The notes: generated by a model not told the origin, from the sequence alone. Positions 46,019 to 56,204 are shown, counted from the first letter of the stretch. The stretch: DNA of 64,000 bases from Arcicella sp034519515 (GCA_034519515.1 JAXHOK010000006.1:1-64000), one strand, 5' to 3'. A program made the numbers and translations.

Positions 46019-47008
46019 TCAATCTTCGTCCAAACGATAACGAGTTACCTCCATACCGAAGTGAAGTCCTTTTTCTTCAATTAATTGTTCTAATTCTGTC
46101 AATGATTTTTTACCGAAATTACGGAATTTCATCATATCAGAAATTTCTAATCTTGCCAAATCACCCAATGTTTTCACATCAGCCGACTTTAAGCAGTTGT
46201 AAGCACGTACCGACAAATCTAAATCTGCCAATGATGTTTTCAACAACTTTCTCATGTGCAACATTTCCTCATCCACTACATTATCCTCTTCCGCCTTCAT
46301 CGACTCGAAAGTCATTGTCTGGTCAGAGAATAACATGAAGTGTTGAATCAAGATATACGCAGCTCCTTTCAAAGCATCTTCTGGGTGAATCGAACCGTCT
46401 GTTTCGATGTCAAGAACCAATTTTTCGTAATCCGTTTTTTGTTCTACACGAGTATTCTCAATACTAAATTTTACGTTTTTGATGGGCGTAAAAATAGAGT
46501 CAATCGGAATATGTCCGAAAGGAGGTTCTGAATTTCTTGATTCGTCAGAAGGTACATAACCACGTCCTTTCTCCACGATGATTTCCATTTCAAATTCCTT
46601 TGATTCGTCCAAATTGCAGATAATTAAATCTGGATTCAAAACCTCAAAATAATTTGTAAATTTAGAAATATCGCCAGCTTTGAGTGAAGATTGACCTTTC
46701 ACTCTCACAGTGATTTTGTTTTCAAGGATTTCCTGAGTTTTCTTAAAACGAACTTTTTTCAAGTTCAAGATAATCTCAGTCATGTCCTCAATCACGCCTT
46801 CAATGGGTGAAAATTCGTGCTGTACTCCTGCAACCTTCACGCTTGTTACGGCGTAGCCTTCCAAAGAAGACAATAAGATTCTACGAAGTGCATTACCGAT
46901 TGTAACGCCATAGCCTTTTTCGAGTGGCTTAAACTCAAATAACCCGTGAAAGTCGTCGGCTTTTTCCATGACAACTTTGTCGGGCATTTGGAATGCTAAT
47001 ATTGACAT
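46019..47008 (-). CDS. rpoA: RNA polymerase alpha subunit
   Basis: A 329-residue alpha subunit. The N-terminal dimerisation domain has GYGVTIGNALRRILLSSLEG. The C-terminal domain binding UP elements and regulators has SVRAYNCLKSADVKTLGDL and MKFRNFGKKSLTELEQ. It lies between rpsD and rplQ in the usual order, with a 326-bp gap before it. Confidence 0.98.
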   Translation of the reverse strand: MSILAFQMPDKVVMEKADDFHGLFEFKPLEKGYGVTIGNALRRILLSSLEGYAVTSVKVAGVQHEFSPIEGVIEDMTEIILNLKKVRFKKTQEILENKITVRVKGQSSLKAGDISKFTNYFEVLNPDLIICNLDESKEFEMEIIVEKGRGYVPSDESRNSEPPFGHIPIDSIFTPIKNVKFSIENTRVEQKTDYEKLVLDIETDGSIHPEDALKGAAYILIQHFMLFSDQTMTFESMKAEEDNVVDEEMLHMRKLLKTSLADLDLSVRAYNCLKSADVKTLGDLARLEISDMMKFRNFGKKSLTELEQLIEEKGLHFGMEVTRYRLDED

Positions 47009-47334
47009 ATTTCGTAGCGTAATTAACCTTGGAATATATTAGAATAGAGTAATCGACTTGCAATTTACAAATAAACTTGGGGAATCTATAATTTTAGATT
47101 AACAATTTTATAAAAAAACTTGACAATCATAAACTATTCGCTTATATTACAAGTTTTCAAAATTCTAAATTCCTCTTTTGGAGTATTAAGTATCAAGTAT
47201 TAGGTACTAAGTAAGAAAAAAATCAAACTTGTGAATAACACTTAATTCTGAAACAAAAGTTTACTTGTTTGTAAAAAATATCAGATATTAGGTACTTAAT
47301 ACATAATACCTGATACTTAATACATACAATATAA
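47009..47334. other. 326-bp spacer between rpsD and rpoA with word repeats
   Basis: No gene. The AAGTATCAAGTATTAGGTACT words (47189-47211) and the complementary AATACCTGATACTTAATACA (47303-47325) can pair. Such a large, structured gap inside a ribosomal operon is unusual and may attenuate or stabilise mRNA. Confidence 0.6.
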
Positions 47335-47940
47335 TTACTTAGAGTAAAGTTCAACGATTGCCTGCTCATTAAAGTTCTCAGGAATGTCTGAACGCTCTGG
47401 ATAAGAAACAAATTTACCTGTCATTGAAGCGGCATCCCACTCCAACCAGTTAAAACGCTTCCCTGCTTTGCCTGCCAATGAATCAGATACTACTTCAAGA
47501 GACTTTGATTTCTCACGAACTGATACCAACTGACCTGGCTTCAATGAATATGAAGGGATGTTTACTAATTCACCATCAACCATAATGTGTTTGTGAATGG
47601 TTAATTGACGTGCTGCACGGCGTGTTGGAGCAATTCCTAAACGGTAAACAGTGTTATCCAAACGTGCTTCACAAAGTTTCAAAAGGTTCTCACCTTTGAT
47701 ACCTTCTTTTACAGCTGCTTTATGGAATAAATTTTCAAATTGCTTTTCAAGAATACCGTAAGTGTATTTCACTTTTTGTTTTTCTTTCAATTGCAAAGAA
47801 TATTCTGAAACCTTGCCACGCTTACCTTTACCGTGCTGGCCTGGACCGTAGTTTTTGCGTGCCAAAGCTTTGCATGGACCTAAGATTGCTTCGCCGAAAC
47901 GACGAGAAATTTTTGATTTTGGACCTGTGTATCTTGCCAT
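47335..47940 (-). CDS. rpsD: Ribosomal protein S4
   Basis: A 201-residue S4, an early 16S rRNA binder. MARYTGPKSKISRRFGEAI starts it; the S4 domain has RLDNTVYRLGIAPTRRAARQ and HKHIMVDGELVNIPSY. The ATG at 47940 is chosen over an in-frame start at 47961. The N-terminus lacks the zinc Cys cluster of some S4 proteins. Confidence 0.98.
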   Translation of the reverse strand: MARYTGPKSKISRRFGEAILGPCKALARKNYGPGQHGKGKRGKVSEYSLQLKEKQKVKYTYGILEKQFENLFHKAAVKEGIKGENLLKLCEARLDNTVYRLGIAPTRRAARQLTIHKHIMVDGELVNIPSYSLKPGQLVSVREKSKSLEVVSDSLAGKAGKRFNWLEWDAASMTGKFVSYPERSDIPENFNEQAIVELYSK

Positions 47941-48112
47941 TTTAAAATAAAATTGAGTCATTAACCCTCTTGTGGCTAATGAAGTAATTAAGGATGAAAC
48001 ATAAAGAAACGAAGGATAATAATTACTAATTACCCTTCGCTATATTTTTGATTTTCGGAAAACAAAACAGCGACATCAAAACAATATTGATAACTGTTCA
48101 CTGTTTACTGAA

Positions 48113-48508
48113 TTAAACTCTACGACGTTTTGGAGGACGACAGCCATTGTGAGGAATTGGCGTAATATCTTTAATTGATAATACTTCGATACCTGAATTG
48201 GAGATAGTTCTGATTGCTGATTCACGACCCGAACCTGGTCCTTTCACAAATACTTCTGCCTTTTTCATACCTGCCTCAACTGCAACTACTGCACAGTTTG
48301 AAGCTGCCATTTGTGCAGCGTAAGGAGTGTTTTTCTTTGAACCTTTGAAACCCATTTTACCAGCCGAAGCCCAAGAAATTACTTGTCCTTGGTTGTTGGT
48401 AATTGAGATGATGATATTATTGAAAGAAGCCTTGATGTGTACTTGACCTAACTGCTCAACTACAACTATTCTTTTCTTGGCTTTGTCTTTTCTTTTACCT
48501 TGTGCCAT
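48113..48508 (-). CDS. rpsK: Ribosomal protein S11
   Basis: A 131-residue S11 of the 30S platform. Visible blocks are GQVHIKASFNNIIISITNNQ, SWASAGKMGFKGSKKNTPYA and the C-terminal PIPHNGCRPPKRRRV, normal for the family. 172 bp before rpsD, 208 bp after rpsM. Confidence 0.98.
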   Translation of the reverse strand: MAQGKRKDKAKKRIVVVEQLGQVHIKASFNNIIISITNNQGQVISWASAGKMGFKGSKKNTPYAAQMAASNCAVVAVEAGMKKAEVFVKGPGSGRESAIRTISNSGIEVLSIKDITPIPHNGCRPPKRRRV

Positions 48509-48716
48509 TGTTTGTTTTTGTTTTCTTCCAGTTTTGAGTACGTCTTTTGTATCTGATACAATAACCCTCTCATCTTAGAATGTTTGCGAATTGGGTAATC
48601 TCACGACAACCTCAATCTCAGCTTAATTTTGAATCTAAACGACTATTTATAAATTTTAGATAATTAATTGTTTATTAGTTTTGCCTAACACCCAACCTCT
48701 AAAACCGAATACCTAA

Positions 48717-49094
48717 TTATTTAGTAGCTTTTTTCTTGTTAGCGATAGTCTTACGCTTTCCTTTACGAGTACGAGAATTGTTTTTAGTTCTCTGACCACG
48801 CAATGGAAGACCCTTACGGTGACGCAATCCACGATAGCAGCCAATGTCCATCAAACGCTTGATATTCAACTGAACCTCAGAACGAAGTTGTCCTTCTGTT
48901 TTGAATTCACCAGCAATAATCGCACGGATAGCACTTGCCTCTTCGTCGTTCCATTCACCTGCTTTCTTATCGAGAGAGATGTTAGCTTGTTTTAAAATTT
49001 TCTGAGAAGTGCTACGACCAATTCCGAAGATGTAAGTCAAAGCAATTTCGCCTCTTTTTTTATCGGGAATATCAACCCCTGCAATACGAGCCAT
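48717..49094 (-). CDS. rpsM: Ribosomal protein S13
   Basis: A 125-residue S13 of the 30S head, contacting L5 and tRNA. MARIAGVDIPDKKRGEIAL, YIFGIGRSTSQKIL and YRGLRHRKGLPLRGQRTKNN are conserved, with a basic tail. Confidence 0.98.
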   Translation of the reverse strand: MARIAGVDIPDKKRGEIALTYIFGIGRSTSQKILKQANISLDKKAGEWNDEEASAIRAIIAGEFKTEGQLRSEVQLNIKRLMDIGCYRGLRHRKGLPLRGQRTKNNSRTRKGKRKTIANKKKATK

Positions 49095-49151
49095 ACTTTT
49101 TTAGCTTTTTAGATTTTTTATAATTAGGTAGTTTTAAAAACTCACCAATTA

Positions 49152-49268
49152 TCATCCTTGTCTTTGTTTAAACTTTGGATTTTTTTTGTTAATAACGTAA
49201 AGTTTACCGTGACGACGAATAACTTTACATTCAGCACTACGCTTTTTGATAGACGCTTTTACTTTCAT
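49152..49268 (-). CDS. rpmJ: Ribosomal protein L36 (zinc-free type)
   Basis: A 38-residue L36, MKVKASIKKRSAECKVIRRH ... NPKFKQRQG. Only one Cys is left of the C-x2-C-x12-C-x4-H zinc ribbon, so this is the C-minus form. It lies 13 bp after infA and 57 bp before rpsM. Confidence 0.95.
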   Translation of the reverse strand: MKVKASIKKRSAECKVIRRHGKLYVINKKNPKFKQRQG

Positions 49269-49281
49269 TTTATAATTATTT

Positions 49282-49500
49282 TTACTTGTAACGATACACT
49301 ATTCTTCCTTTACTCAAATCATAAGGCGACATCTCTAATTTTACCTTATCTCCTGGCAAGATTTTGATATAATTCATCCTCATCTTTCCCGAAATATGGG
49401 CAATTACTTGATGGGTACTTTCTAATTCCACTCTGAACATGGCGTTCGAGAGGGCTTCGATAATTACACCATCGGTCTCTATTGATGATTGTTTTGCCAT
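49282..49500 (-). CDS. infA: Translation initiation factor IF-1
   Basis: A 72-residue OB-fold protein. MAKQSSIETDGVIIEALSNA, FRVELESTHQVIAHISGKMR and VKLEMSPYDLSKGRIVYRYK match IF-1 fully. 2 bp after map. Confidence 0.98.
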   Translation of the reverse strand: MAKQSSIETDGVIIEALSNAMFRVELESTHQVIAHISGKMRMNYIKILPGDKVKLEMSPYDLSKGRIVYRYK

Positions 49501-49502
49501 AA

Positions 49503-50309
49503 TTAAATATTAACTAAATATTCTGATTTACTAATTGCTTCTTCGATAAATTGAAATGTTGTCAAAATATCTGCTTGCCCTTTTTTTACCGCAACGGTAT
49601 GTTCAAAATGAGCTGATGGCTTTCTATCTTGGGTTCTGATTGTCCAGTTATCATTTTCTTGATGAATTGCTCTTTTTCCTTGATTTACCATCGGTTCAAT
49701 TGCCAAAACCATATTTTCTTTCAATTTTGGACCATCTCCTCTTTTTCCATAGTTGGCTACCTCAGGTTTCTCGTGTAGTGATTTTCCGACGCCATGACCT
49801 ACTAATTCTCTAACAATCGTAAATCCTAATTTCTCACAGTATGTTTGGATAGCGAAGCCAATATCTCCAACTCTTTTTCCAAAAACAGCTTGCTCAACAG
49901 CGAGCATTAAGGATTCTTTGGTAGTTCTCATCAACCGTTGTGTTTCTGGATTAACGTTCCCGACTGCATACGTGTAAGCACTATCTGCATGAAAACCATT
50001 TTTGAAAACACCACAATCTATTGAAATAATATCACCGTCTCGTACCTGATAATTACTGGGTATTCCGTGAACAACAATATCATTAACAGAAATACAAAGC
50101 GAAGCTGGAAATTTATGACCACTTACATTATAATTCAAAAACGAAGGGTGCCCGTTGTTATCTTTTATAAATTCGTAAGCAACTTTATCTAACTCTTTTG
50201 TGGTAACACCTGGTTTTATAATCTTCGCTACTTCGGCATGGGTTTGTCCCAATATTATACCGTTAGCTCTTATTACTTCTAACTCAGCACTTGTCTTTAA
50301 AAAAATCAT
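49503..50309 (-). CDS. map: Methionine aminopeptidase (type I)
   Basis: A 268-residue metalloenzyme removing the N-terminal Met. Metal ligands are in DIISIDCGVFKNGFHADSAY (two Asp), VGHGVGKSLHEKP (His), LAIEPMV (Glu) and the late EHTVAV (Glu/His region). The start at 50309 (MIFLKTSAELE) is preferred to an in-frame start at 50330. 126 bp after secY. Confidence 0.97.
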   Translation of the reverse strand: MIFLKTSAELEVIRANGIILGQTHAEVAKIIKPGVTTKELDKVAYEFIKDNNGHPSFLNYNVSGHKFPASLCISVNDIVVHGIPSNYQVRDGDIISIDCGVFKNGFHADSAYTYAVGNVNPETQRLMRTTKESLMLAVEQAVFGKRVGDIGFAIQTYCEKLGFTIVRELVGHGVGKSLHEKPEVANYGKRGDGPKLKENMVLAIEPMVNQGKRAIHQENDNWTIRTQDRKPSAHFEHTVAVKKGQADILTTFQFIEEAISKSEYLVNI

Positions 50310-50435
50310 TTTTGAATAGAGTCCTTTCAACTCTTCTGTCTTCGCTTTTAGAAATTACTATTTAATAAAAGTGTTGATTTTGAGTAAAGTTTTAATTTTC
50401 AAAAGTATGAAATATTAATCCCTAACCCCTAAAAC

Positions 50436-51761
50436 CTAACCCCCAATAGTCGCCTCTGTTCTACCCGTTACTCTTCCCGACTGCATCAAACCTTCGTATT
50501 TACGCATCAACAAATAACTTTCAATTTGCTGTAAAGTGTCTAATACAACGCCTACTAAAATCAACAAAGATGTTCCTCCGAAGAAAGAAGCAAATCCACT
50601 GGTGATTCCAAACAGACGAGCAACGGCTGGAAGAATCGCAATTACCGCTAACATGATTGCTCCTGGTAAAGTAATTCTATCCAAAATGTCAGCAATAAAA
50701 CTTGATGTTGCTTCACCTGGCTTTACGCCTGGCACAAAACCACCACCACGCTTCATATCATCTGAAATTTGCGTTGGGTTGATTGAGATTGCTGTATAAA
50801 AGAATGTAAATACAATAATCAAGAATGCAAACAAAAGGTTGTAGCCCCAAGCTGCTGGATCTCCGAAGTTCTGCTGAACTGACAAGGCAAATTCGCTTTT
50901 GTCTGCAAACTGACCTGCTACTAATCCTGGAACAAACATCAAAGCCTGAGCAAAGATGATTGGCATAACACCCGAAGCATTCAATTTGATAGGAATATAT
51001 TGACGCTCACCACTTACGGCTGACGCTCTATTTCCAACAACTTGCTTGGCATATTGAACAGGAATACGTCTTACGGCTTGCGTAACGGCTACTGCCAACA
51101 TTACGACAAAGAAAAGAGCAACCATTTCAATTACAAACAATAACGCTCCTGACATTCCACGTGATTGAGCTTCACCGATGATTGCACTTGGAAAACGTGA
51201 AACAATACCAATCATAATCAGCATTGAAATACCATTACCAACTCCTTTATCTGTAATTTTCTCTCCCAACCACATACAAAACATTGTACCTGCAATCAAA
51301 ATAATAACGGCAAACAAACGGAAAGACCAAGCACTTACCATAATGGCTTCGGCTGGGATTGTTGTTTGTAAATATGCTGTTGCTTGTGCGGCAGTTACTG
51401 CAATGGTCAATACACGAGTAATCTGATTCAATTTCTTACGTCCAGATTCGCCATCTTTTTGCATTTTTTGGAAATAAGGCAAAGCGATAGTTAACAACTG
51501 TATGGCAATTGATGCCGAAATGTAAGGCATAATACCCAATGCAAAAATGGAAGCATTATTGAATGCGCCACCTGAAAACATATTAAGTAAGCCCAAAAGT
51601 CCTTCGCTACCTTTTTCATCCAACTTATTGGCATCAATTCCTGGCAGTACAATGTATGAACCTAAGCGGAAGAAGGTAATAAACAACAGGGTGTTAAGAA
51701 TTCTACCTCTTAATTCCTCTATTGAGAAAATGTTTTTGATAGTGTTAATAAACTTGTTCAT
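50436..51761 (-). CDS. secY: Protein translocase subunit SecY
   Basis: A 441-residue, ten-helix Sec channel. The N-terminus is FFRLGSYIVLPGID with the half-plug LLGLLNMFSGGAF. The central helices have GIMPYISASIAIQLLTI, and the C-terminal half has MKRGGGFVPGVKPGEATSSF and a LMRKYEGLMQSGR tail. 261 bp separate it from rplO. Confidence 0.98.
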   Translation of the reverse strand: MNKFINTIKNIFSIEELRGRILNTLLFITFFRLGSYIVLPGIDANKLDEKGSEGLLGLLNMFSGGAFNNASIFALGIMPYISASIAIQLLTIALPYFQKMQKDGESGRKKLNQITRVLTIAVTAAQATAYLQTTIPAEAIMVSAWSFRLFAVIILIAGTMFCMWLGEKITDKGVGNGISMLIMIGIVSRFPSAIIGEAQSRGMSGALLFVIEMVALFFVVMLAVAVTQAVRRIPVQYAKQVVGNRASAVSGERQYIPIKLNASGVMPIIFAQALMFVPGLVAGQFADKSEFALSVQQNFGDPAAWGYNLLFAFLIIVFTFFYTAISINPTQISDDMKRGGGFVPGVKPGEATSSFIADILDRITLPGAIMLAVIAILPAVARLFGITSGFASFFGGTSLLILVGVVLDTLQQIESYLLMRKYEGLMQSGRVTGRTEATIGG

Positions 51762-52022
51762 GCTATCTGTTTAAGTAATCGTTAAGGAATGAAATGAAAT
51801 CAAAATTGTACAACTTTATTAATAATTACAAATCTGTTGCCAGTTTTCACACGATTACTTAATATTTCTGTTGTCTATTGAAATATATGCCCTAAGTATG
51901 TAAATATTTGGCATTAAGTAGAAAATTTGAGACATAAATTCAATAGAGAATTTTGGTCTCAAATTTTATTTTTATCAGTCGTCAATGATACTTGGACACC
52001 CGATACTTAATACTCAAAAAAA

Positions 52023-52469
52023 TTATCCCACAATTGCCTTACCACCAGCCGCTTCGATAGCTGCTTTTGCTGAGGCGGAAAAACCTTTTACAGTTACTTC
52101 TAATGCTGATGTTACAGCACCACGTGATAAAATTTTCACTAAGTCATTTTTAGAAACCAAACCGTGAGCATACAATACGTCATGGTTGATAACTGTCAAA
52201 CCGAATGAGTCTGCTAATGCTTGAATAGTGTCAAGATTAAGAGCCTTATATTCTACACGATTGATATTTTTGAAACCAAACTTTGGAACACGTCTTTGAA
52301 GTGGCATTTGACCACCTTCAAAACCCGCTTTGCGTGAGTAACCTGAACGAGACTTAGCACCGTTGTGTCCACGAGCAGAGGTAGCTCCGATTCCAGAACC
52401 TTGACCACGACCGACTCTTTTCCTTACTTTGGTAGCACCTTGTGCGGGCTTTAATGAAGAAAGATTCAT
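52023..52469 (-). CDS. rplO: Ribosomal protein L15
   Basis: A 148-residue L15. MNLSSLKPAQGATKVRKRVG, RGQGSGIGATSARGHNGAKS and GFEGGQMPLQRRVPKFGFKN are typical. The C-terminal globular part has LYAHGLVSKNDLVKILSRG. Confidence 0.98.
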   Translation of the reverse strand: MNLSSLKPAQGATKVRKRVGRGQGSGIGATSARGHNGAKSRSGYSRKAGFEGGQMPLQRRVPKFGFKNINRVEYKALNLDTIQALADSFGLTVINHDVLYAHGLVSKNDLVKILSRGAVTSALEVTVKGFSASAKAAIEAAGGKAIVG

Positions 52470-52640
52470 TGTAATAATGTTGTTAAATGTTTGCTAAACG
52501 CTACTCCCCTGTGAAGTAACTCGCTGAGATTGTTAGGGATTAGGGATTAGAGATTAGGGATTAGGAAATTTGAAAACGTTACTATTTTCAGACCTCACTT
52601 AATACTTAACACTTGATACCTAATACAATACATTCTTCAA

Positions 52641-52820
52641 TTAGATTTTTTCGACTAAAATCATGTGATTGACCGCACGAATCATACCTTCAATGGCTGG
52701 ATTCACATCTTTCACTACACTTCTGTTCATTTTTCCTAAACCCAATGCTTGCATTGTTAGCTTCTGAACTTTTGGACGTTTGATTGTACTCTTAACCTGA
52801 GTAATTTTTACTTGTGACAT
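52641..52820 (-). CDS. rpmD: Ribosomal protein L30
   Basis: A 59-residue L30. MSQVKITQVKSTIKRPKVQK and LGLGKMNRSVVKDVNPAIEG mark the family. The ATG at 52820 is preferred over one at 52835, which adds only MTNKK. Confidence 0.95.
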   Translation of the reverse strand: MSQVKITQVKSTIKRPKVQKLTMQALGLGKMNRSVVKDVNPAIEGMIRAVNHMILVEKI

Positions 52821-52922
52821 TTTTTTATTAGTCAAGTAGTGATTGGTTATTGGTTATTAGTTATCAGTTATCGGTTGATTTTCACAACTCACAACTCACA
52901 ACTCATAACTCGCAACTCATTC

Positions 52923-53444
52923 CTATCCGTTGAAAACTTTTGCTAATGATACTCCTCTTTGGAATGCTACTGTGTGTGGGTTTCTCATATTTACAAGAGC
53001 CTGAACAGTTGCCTTCACCACGTTATGTGGGTTAGAAGAACCTTTTGATTTTGCTAGTACGTCATGAACACCAGCAGATTCTAATACTGCACGCATTGCA
53101 CCACCAGCAATTACTCCCGTTCCAGGAGCAGCAGGCTTCAACAATACGAAACCACCAGAATACTTACCGATTTGTTCGTGAGGTACTGAATTTTTTAACA
53201 AAGCAACTTCGAATACATTTTTCTTTGCATCTTCGATTCCTTTTGCGATAGCGTCTGTTACTTCGTTTGCTTTACCCAAACCGAATCCAACGACACCTTT
53301 GCCATCACCAACCACAACAATTGCTGAAAAAGAGAATCTACGTCCACCTTTTACAACTTTTGCTACACGGTTGATAGCAACAACTTTTTCTTTTAATTCG
53401 CCTTCGTTAACCTTAATTGGTTTTGATACTAAATTTTGCGACAT
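52923..53444 (-). CDS. rpsE: Ribosomal protein S5
   Basis: A 173-residue S5 affecting translational fidelity. The dsRNA-binding half has RVAKVVKGGRRFSFSAIVVV and GDGKGVVGFGLGKANEV. The C-terminal half has APGTGVIAGGAMRAVLESAG and SKGSSNPHNVVKATVQAL. Confidence 0.98.
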   Translation of the reverse strand: MSQNLVSKPIKVNEGELKEKVVAINRVAKVVKGGRRFSFSAIVVVGDGKGVVGFGLGKANEVTDAIAKGIEDAKKNVFEVALLKNSVPHEQIGKYSGGFVLLKPAAPGTGVIAGGAMRAVLESAGVHDVLAKSKGSSNPHNVVKATVQALVNMRNPHTVAFQRGVSLAKVFNG

Positions 53445-53505
53445 TTTTTCTGAATTTGAAAATTTGTGAATTTGTGGTTAAATAAATCAACCTCAAATTT
53501 ATTCA

Positions 53506-53853
53506 TTAGAATTTAAGCCCACCCTCTCTTGCACCTTCTGCTACTGCCTTCACACGTCCGTGATACAAGTATCCGTTACGGTCGAAAACAACAGCGGAAA
53601 TTCCTGCTGCCAAAGCTTTTTCAGCAACTTTTGCTCCTACTTGTTTCGCATTGTCCACGTTTCCGTTTGTCAATCCTAATTCTTTTGAAGAAGCTGCTGC
53701 TAATGTATGTCCTTTTACGTCATCAACGATTTGAGCATAGATACCCGTGTTTGAACGAAATACAGATAATCTTGGCTTCTCAGCAGTACCAGAAATCTTT
53801 GCTCTGATTGAATGCTTGATGCGTAATCTTCTTGAATCTTTTTGCGTAGCCAT
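53506..53853 (-). CDS. rplR: Ribosomal protein L18
   Basis: A 115-residue L18, binding 5S rRNA. RLRIKHSIRAKISGTAEKPR, LSVFRSNTGIYAQIVDD and the C-terminal FDRNGYLYHGRVKAVAEGAR are visible. Confidence 0.98.
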   Translation of the reverse strand: MATQKDSRRLRIKHSIRAKISGTAEKPRLSVFRSNTGIYAQIVDDVKGHTLAAASSKELGLTNGNVDNAKQVGAKVAEKALAAGISAVVFDRNGYLYHGRVKAVAEGAREGGLKF

Positions 53854-53982
53854 TGTAATGTTTGGATGTTTTGTGGATTACCGACCCACGAGTTTTCAAT
53901 TTGGAAATAAAATGATTTGAAAATTTAAAAATTGTACAAGACAACTTTCAAATTTTCAAATTGAAAAATTTTCAAATTATAA

Positions 53983-54537
53983 TTATTTCTTACCGCCAGT
54001 TTTACCAGCTTTTCTACGAATTTGCTCACCCACGAAACGAATACCTTTACCTTTGTAAGGTTCAATTTTACGCAATGAACGAATTTTCGCTGAAACTTGA
54101 CCCACTAATTCTTTGTCAATTCCTTCCAAAGTCACCTTTGGATTTTGTCCTTTTTCCATCGCTGTTGTTACTTTCAATTCGCTTGGAATTTGAACGAAAA
54201 CACCGTGTGAATAACCTAACGCCAATTCAAGAATATTTCCTTGGTTTGATGCTTTATAACCTACACCCACGATTTCCATTTCAGATTTATATCCTTCACT
54301 CACACCAACAACCATGTTATTGATTAATGAACGATACAAACCGTGCAATGCTTTGTGACGTTTTTGTTCAGTTGGACGATTTACGGTCATTTCTGAACCT
54401 TCGATTTCAACTGTAATATCTGGATCAATTGTACGAGCCAAAGAACCTTTTGGTCCTTTTACTGATACATTGTTTTTGTCGATTGTAACAGTAACTCCCG
54501 CAGGAATTGTGATTACTTTCTTGCCAATTCTTGACAT
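53983..54537 (-). CDS. rplF: Ribosomal protein L6
   Basis: A 184-residue L6. MSRIGKKVITIPAGVTVTID and VSVKGPKGSLARTIDPDI come first; the C-terminal repeat has the family signature PYKGKGIRFVGEQIRRKAGK. Confidence 0.98.
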   Translation of the reverse strand: MSRIGKKVITIPAGVTVTIDKNNVSVKGPKGSLARTIDPDITVEIEGSEMTVNRPTEQKRHKALHGLYRSLINNMVVGVSEGYKSEMEIVGVGYKASNQGNILELALGYSHGVFVQIPSELKVTTAMEKGQNPKVTLEGIDKELVGQVSAKIRSLRKIEPYKGKGIRFVGEQIRRKAGKTGGKK

Positions 54538-54683
54538 GATTTCTTGTTTTGTGCTTAGATGGAAGCTTTTTCAATTTGGAAATTTAAAAATGGGTTAATT
54601 TGAAAATGCCTTTCGGACTTAGTTTCCAAATTTTCAAATTAGAGAATTTTCAAATTGTAACGCTTCTTTCAGCGATGATAATT

Positions 54684-55079
54684 TTAGTAAACGTGGCAAA
54701 GAATTTCACCACCTACGTTTAGTACACGAGCTTCTTTGTCTGTGATAACGCCTTTCGATGTTGAAAGAATTGCGATACCTAAACCGTTCAATACACGTGG
54801 TAATTCTCCTGCACCTTTGTACTTGCGTAAACCTGGCTTAGATATTCTTTCTAACTTAACGATTGCTGATAGCTTTGTCGTTGGATTATACTTCAAAGCA
54901 ATTTTGATAGTACCCTGTACGGCTGTATCGTCAAATTTGTAGTTTTGAATATATCCTTTATCAAAAAGAACCTTAGTGATTTCTTTTTTGATGTTAGAAG
55001 CAGGGATTTCAACGATTCTGTGACGTGCCTTGATGGCATTTCTCAATCGTGTTAAGTAATCTGCTATTGGATCTGTCAT
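54684..55079 (-). CDS. rpsH: Ribosomal protein S8
   Basis: A 131-residue S8. MTDPIADYLTRLRNAIKARH at the start and LNGLGIAILSTSKGVITDKE at the end are diagnostic. Start at 55079 rather than an extension to 55100. Confidence 0.98.
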   Translation of the reverse strand: MTDPIADYLTRLRNAIKARHRIVEIPASNIKKEITKVLFDKGYIQNYKFDDTAVQGTIKIALKYNPTTKLSAIVKLERISKPGLRKYKGAGELPRVLNGLGIAILSTSKGVITDKEARVLNVGGEILCHVY

Positions 55080-55260
55080 TGTTTTCGATATTTGAAACAA
55101 ACCTTATTTTGAAAAGGCTTGCAAAATTACGGAATTAAATTAATAAAGACAACTTGATTGTGAGTTAAAGAGTTGAAGTAGTTATAAAGTTAAGTAGTTA
55201 AGGCTTCAGTAAATGAACTCTTAAACTTTATAACTATTTAACTTTTCAAACTTTAAAAAA

Positions 55261-55530
55261 CTACCAGCTTGATTTGGTTACACCTGGAATTAAACCGTCA
55301 GATGCCATTTGGCGGAACGTAACACGGTTGATACCGAATTTACGCATATAACCTCTTGGACGACCTGTCAATTTACAACGGTTGTGTAAACGTACTGGGG
55401 AAGCATTCTTAGGCAGTTTGTCAAGACCTGCATAATCACCAGCGGCTTTCAAGGCTGCACGTTTAGCAGCATATTTAGCAACGGTTGCTTCTTTTTTTCT
55501 TTCTCTTGCTTTGACTGATTCTTTTGCCAT
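55261..55530 (-). CDS. rpsN: Ribosomal protein S14 (zinc-free, 89-residue type)
   Basis: An 89-residue S14. AKESVKARERKKEATVAKYA, LHNRCKLTGRPRGYMRKFGI and a KSSW end. The long C-minus form without zinc CxxC pairs. Confidence 0.97.
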   Translation of the reverse strand: MAKESVKARERKKEATVAKYAAKRAALKAAGDYAGLDKLPKNASPVRLHNRCKLTGRPRGYMRKFGINRVTFRQMASDGLIPGVTKSSW

Positions 55531-55649
55531 TGTATTTTGAGCTTTGAGCTTCGAGCTTTGAGCATTGAGGTAAATGTTTCTAAGATTGTAATATTTTTAA
55601 AAATAACAACTTAAAACTCATAACTCACAACTCATAACTCACAGCTAAT

Positions 55650-56204
55650 TTATTTCTTCATGTTTGCGAAAGGCATTCCCATTGCTGTTAACAAGGCGTT
55701 TGCTTCTTCGTCTGTTTCGGCTGTGGTTACAAACGTAATATCCATACCTGAGATTTTATTCACTTTGTCGATTGAAATCTCTGGGAAAATAATTTGTTCT
55801 TTTACACCTAACGTGTAGTTTCCACGTCCGTCGAATCCTTTTTCTGAAACTCCTTTGAAGTCACGTACACGTGGAAGTGCAACGGTCATCAAACGGTCTA
55901 AAAATTCGTACATTTTATTTCCTCTCAACGTTACTTTTACACCAATTGGCATATTTTCACGCAATTTGAAGTTTGAGATAGCTTTCTTAGACATTGTTGC
56001 TACTGCCTTTTGTCCTGCGATTAGTGTAATTTCGTCAACACCAGCATCTACTAATTTCTTGTCTGCAACGGCTGCACCTACACCTTTGTTGATTACAACT
56101 TTGGTAACTTTTGGCACTTGCATTACTGATTTGTATTGAAACTTTTCCTTCAAAGCAGGTATGATTTCAGCTACATATCTATCTTTTAATCTTGTAGTTG
56201 TCAT
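55650..56204 (-). CDS. rplE: Ribosomal protein L5
   Basis: A 184-residue L5, which binds 5S rRNA and contacts S13 and P-site tRNA. RLKDRYVAEIIPALKEKFQY, VPKVTKVVINKGVGAAVAD and FKGVSEKGFDGRGNYTLGVK are conserved. Confidence 0.98.
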   Translation of the reverse strand: MTTTRLKDRYVAEIIPALKEKFQYKSVMQVPKVTKVVINKGVGAAVADKKLVDAGVDEITLIAGQKAVATMSKKAISNFKLRENMPIGVKVTLRGNKMYEFLDRLMTVALPRVRDFKGVSEKGFDGRGNYTLGVKEQIIFPEISIDKVNKISGMDITFVTTAETDEEANALLTAMGMPFANMKK

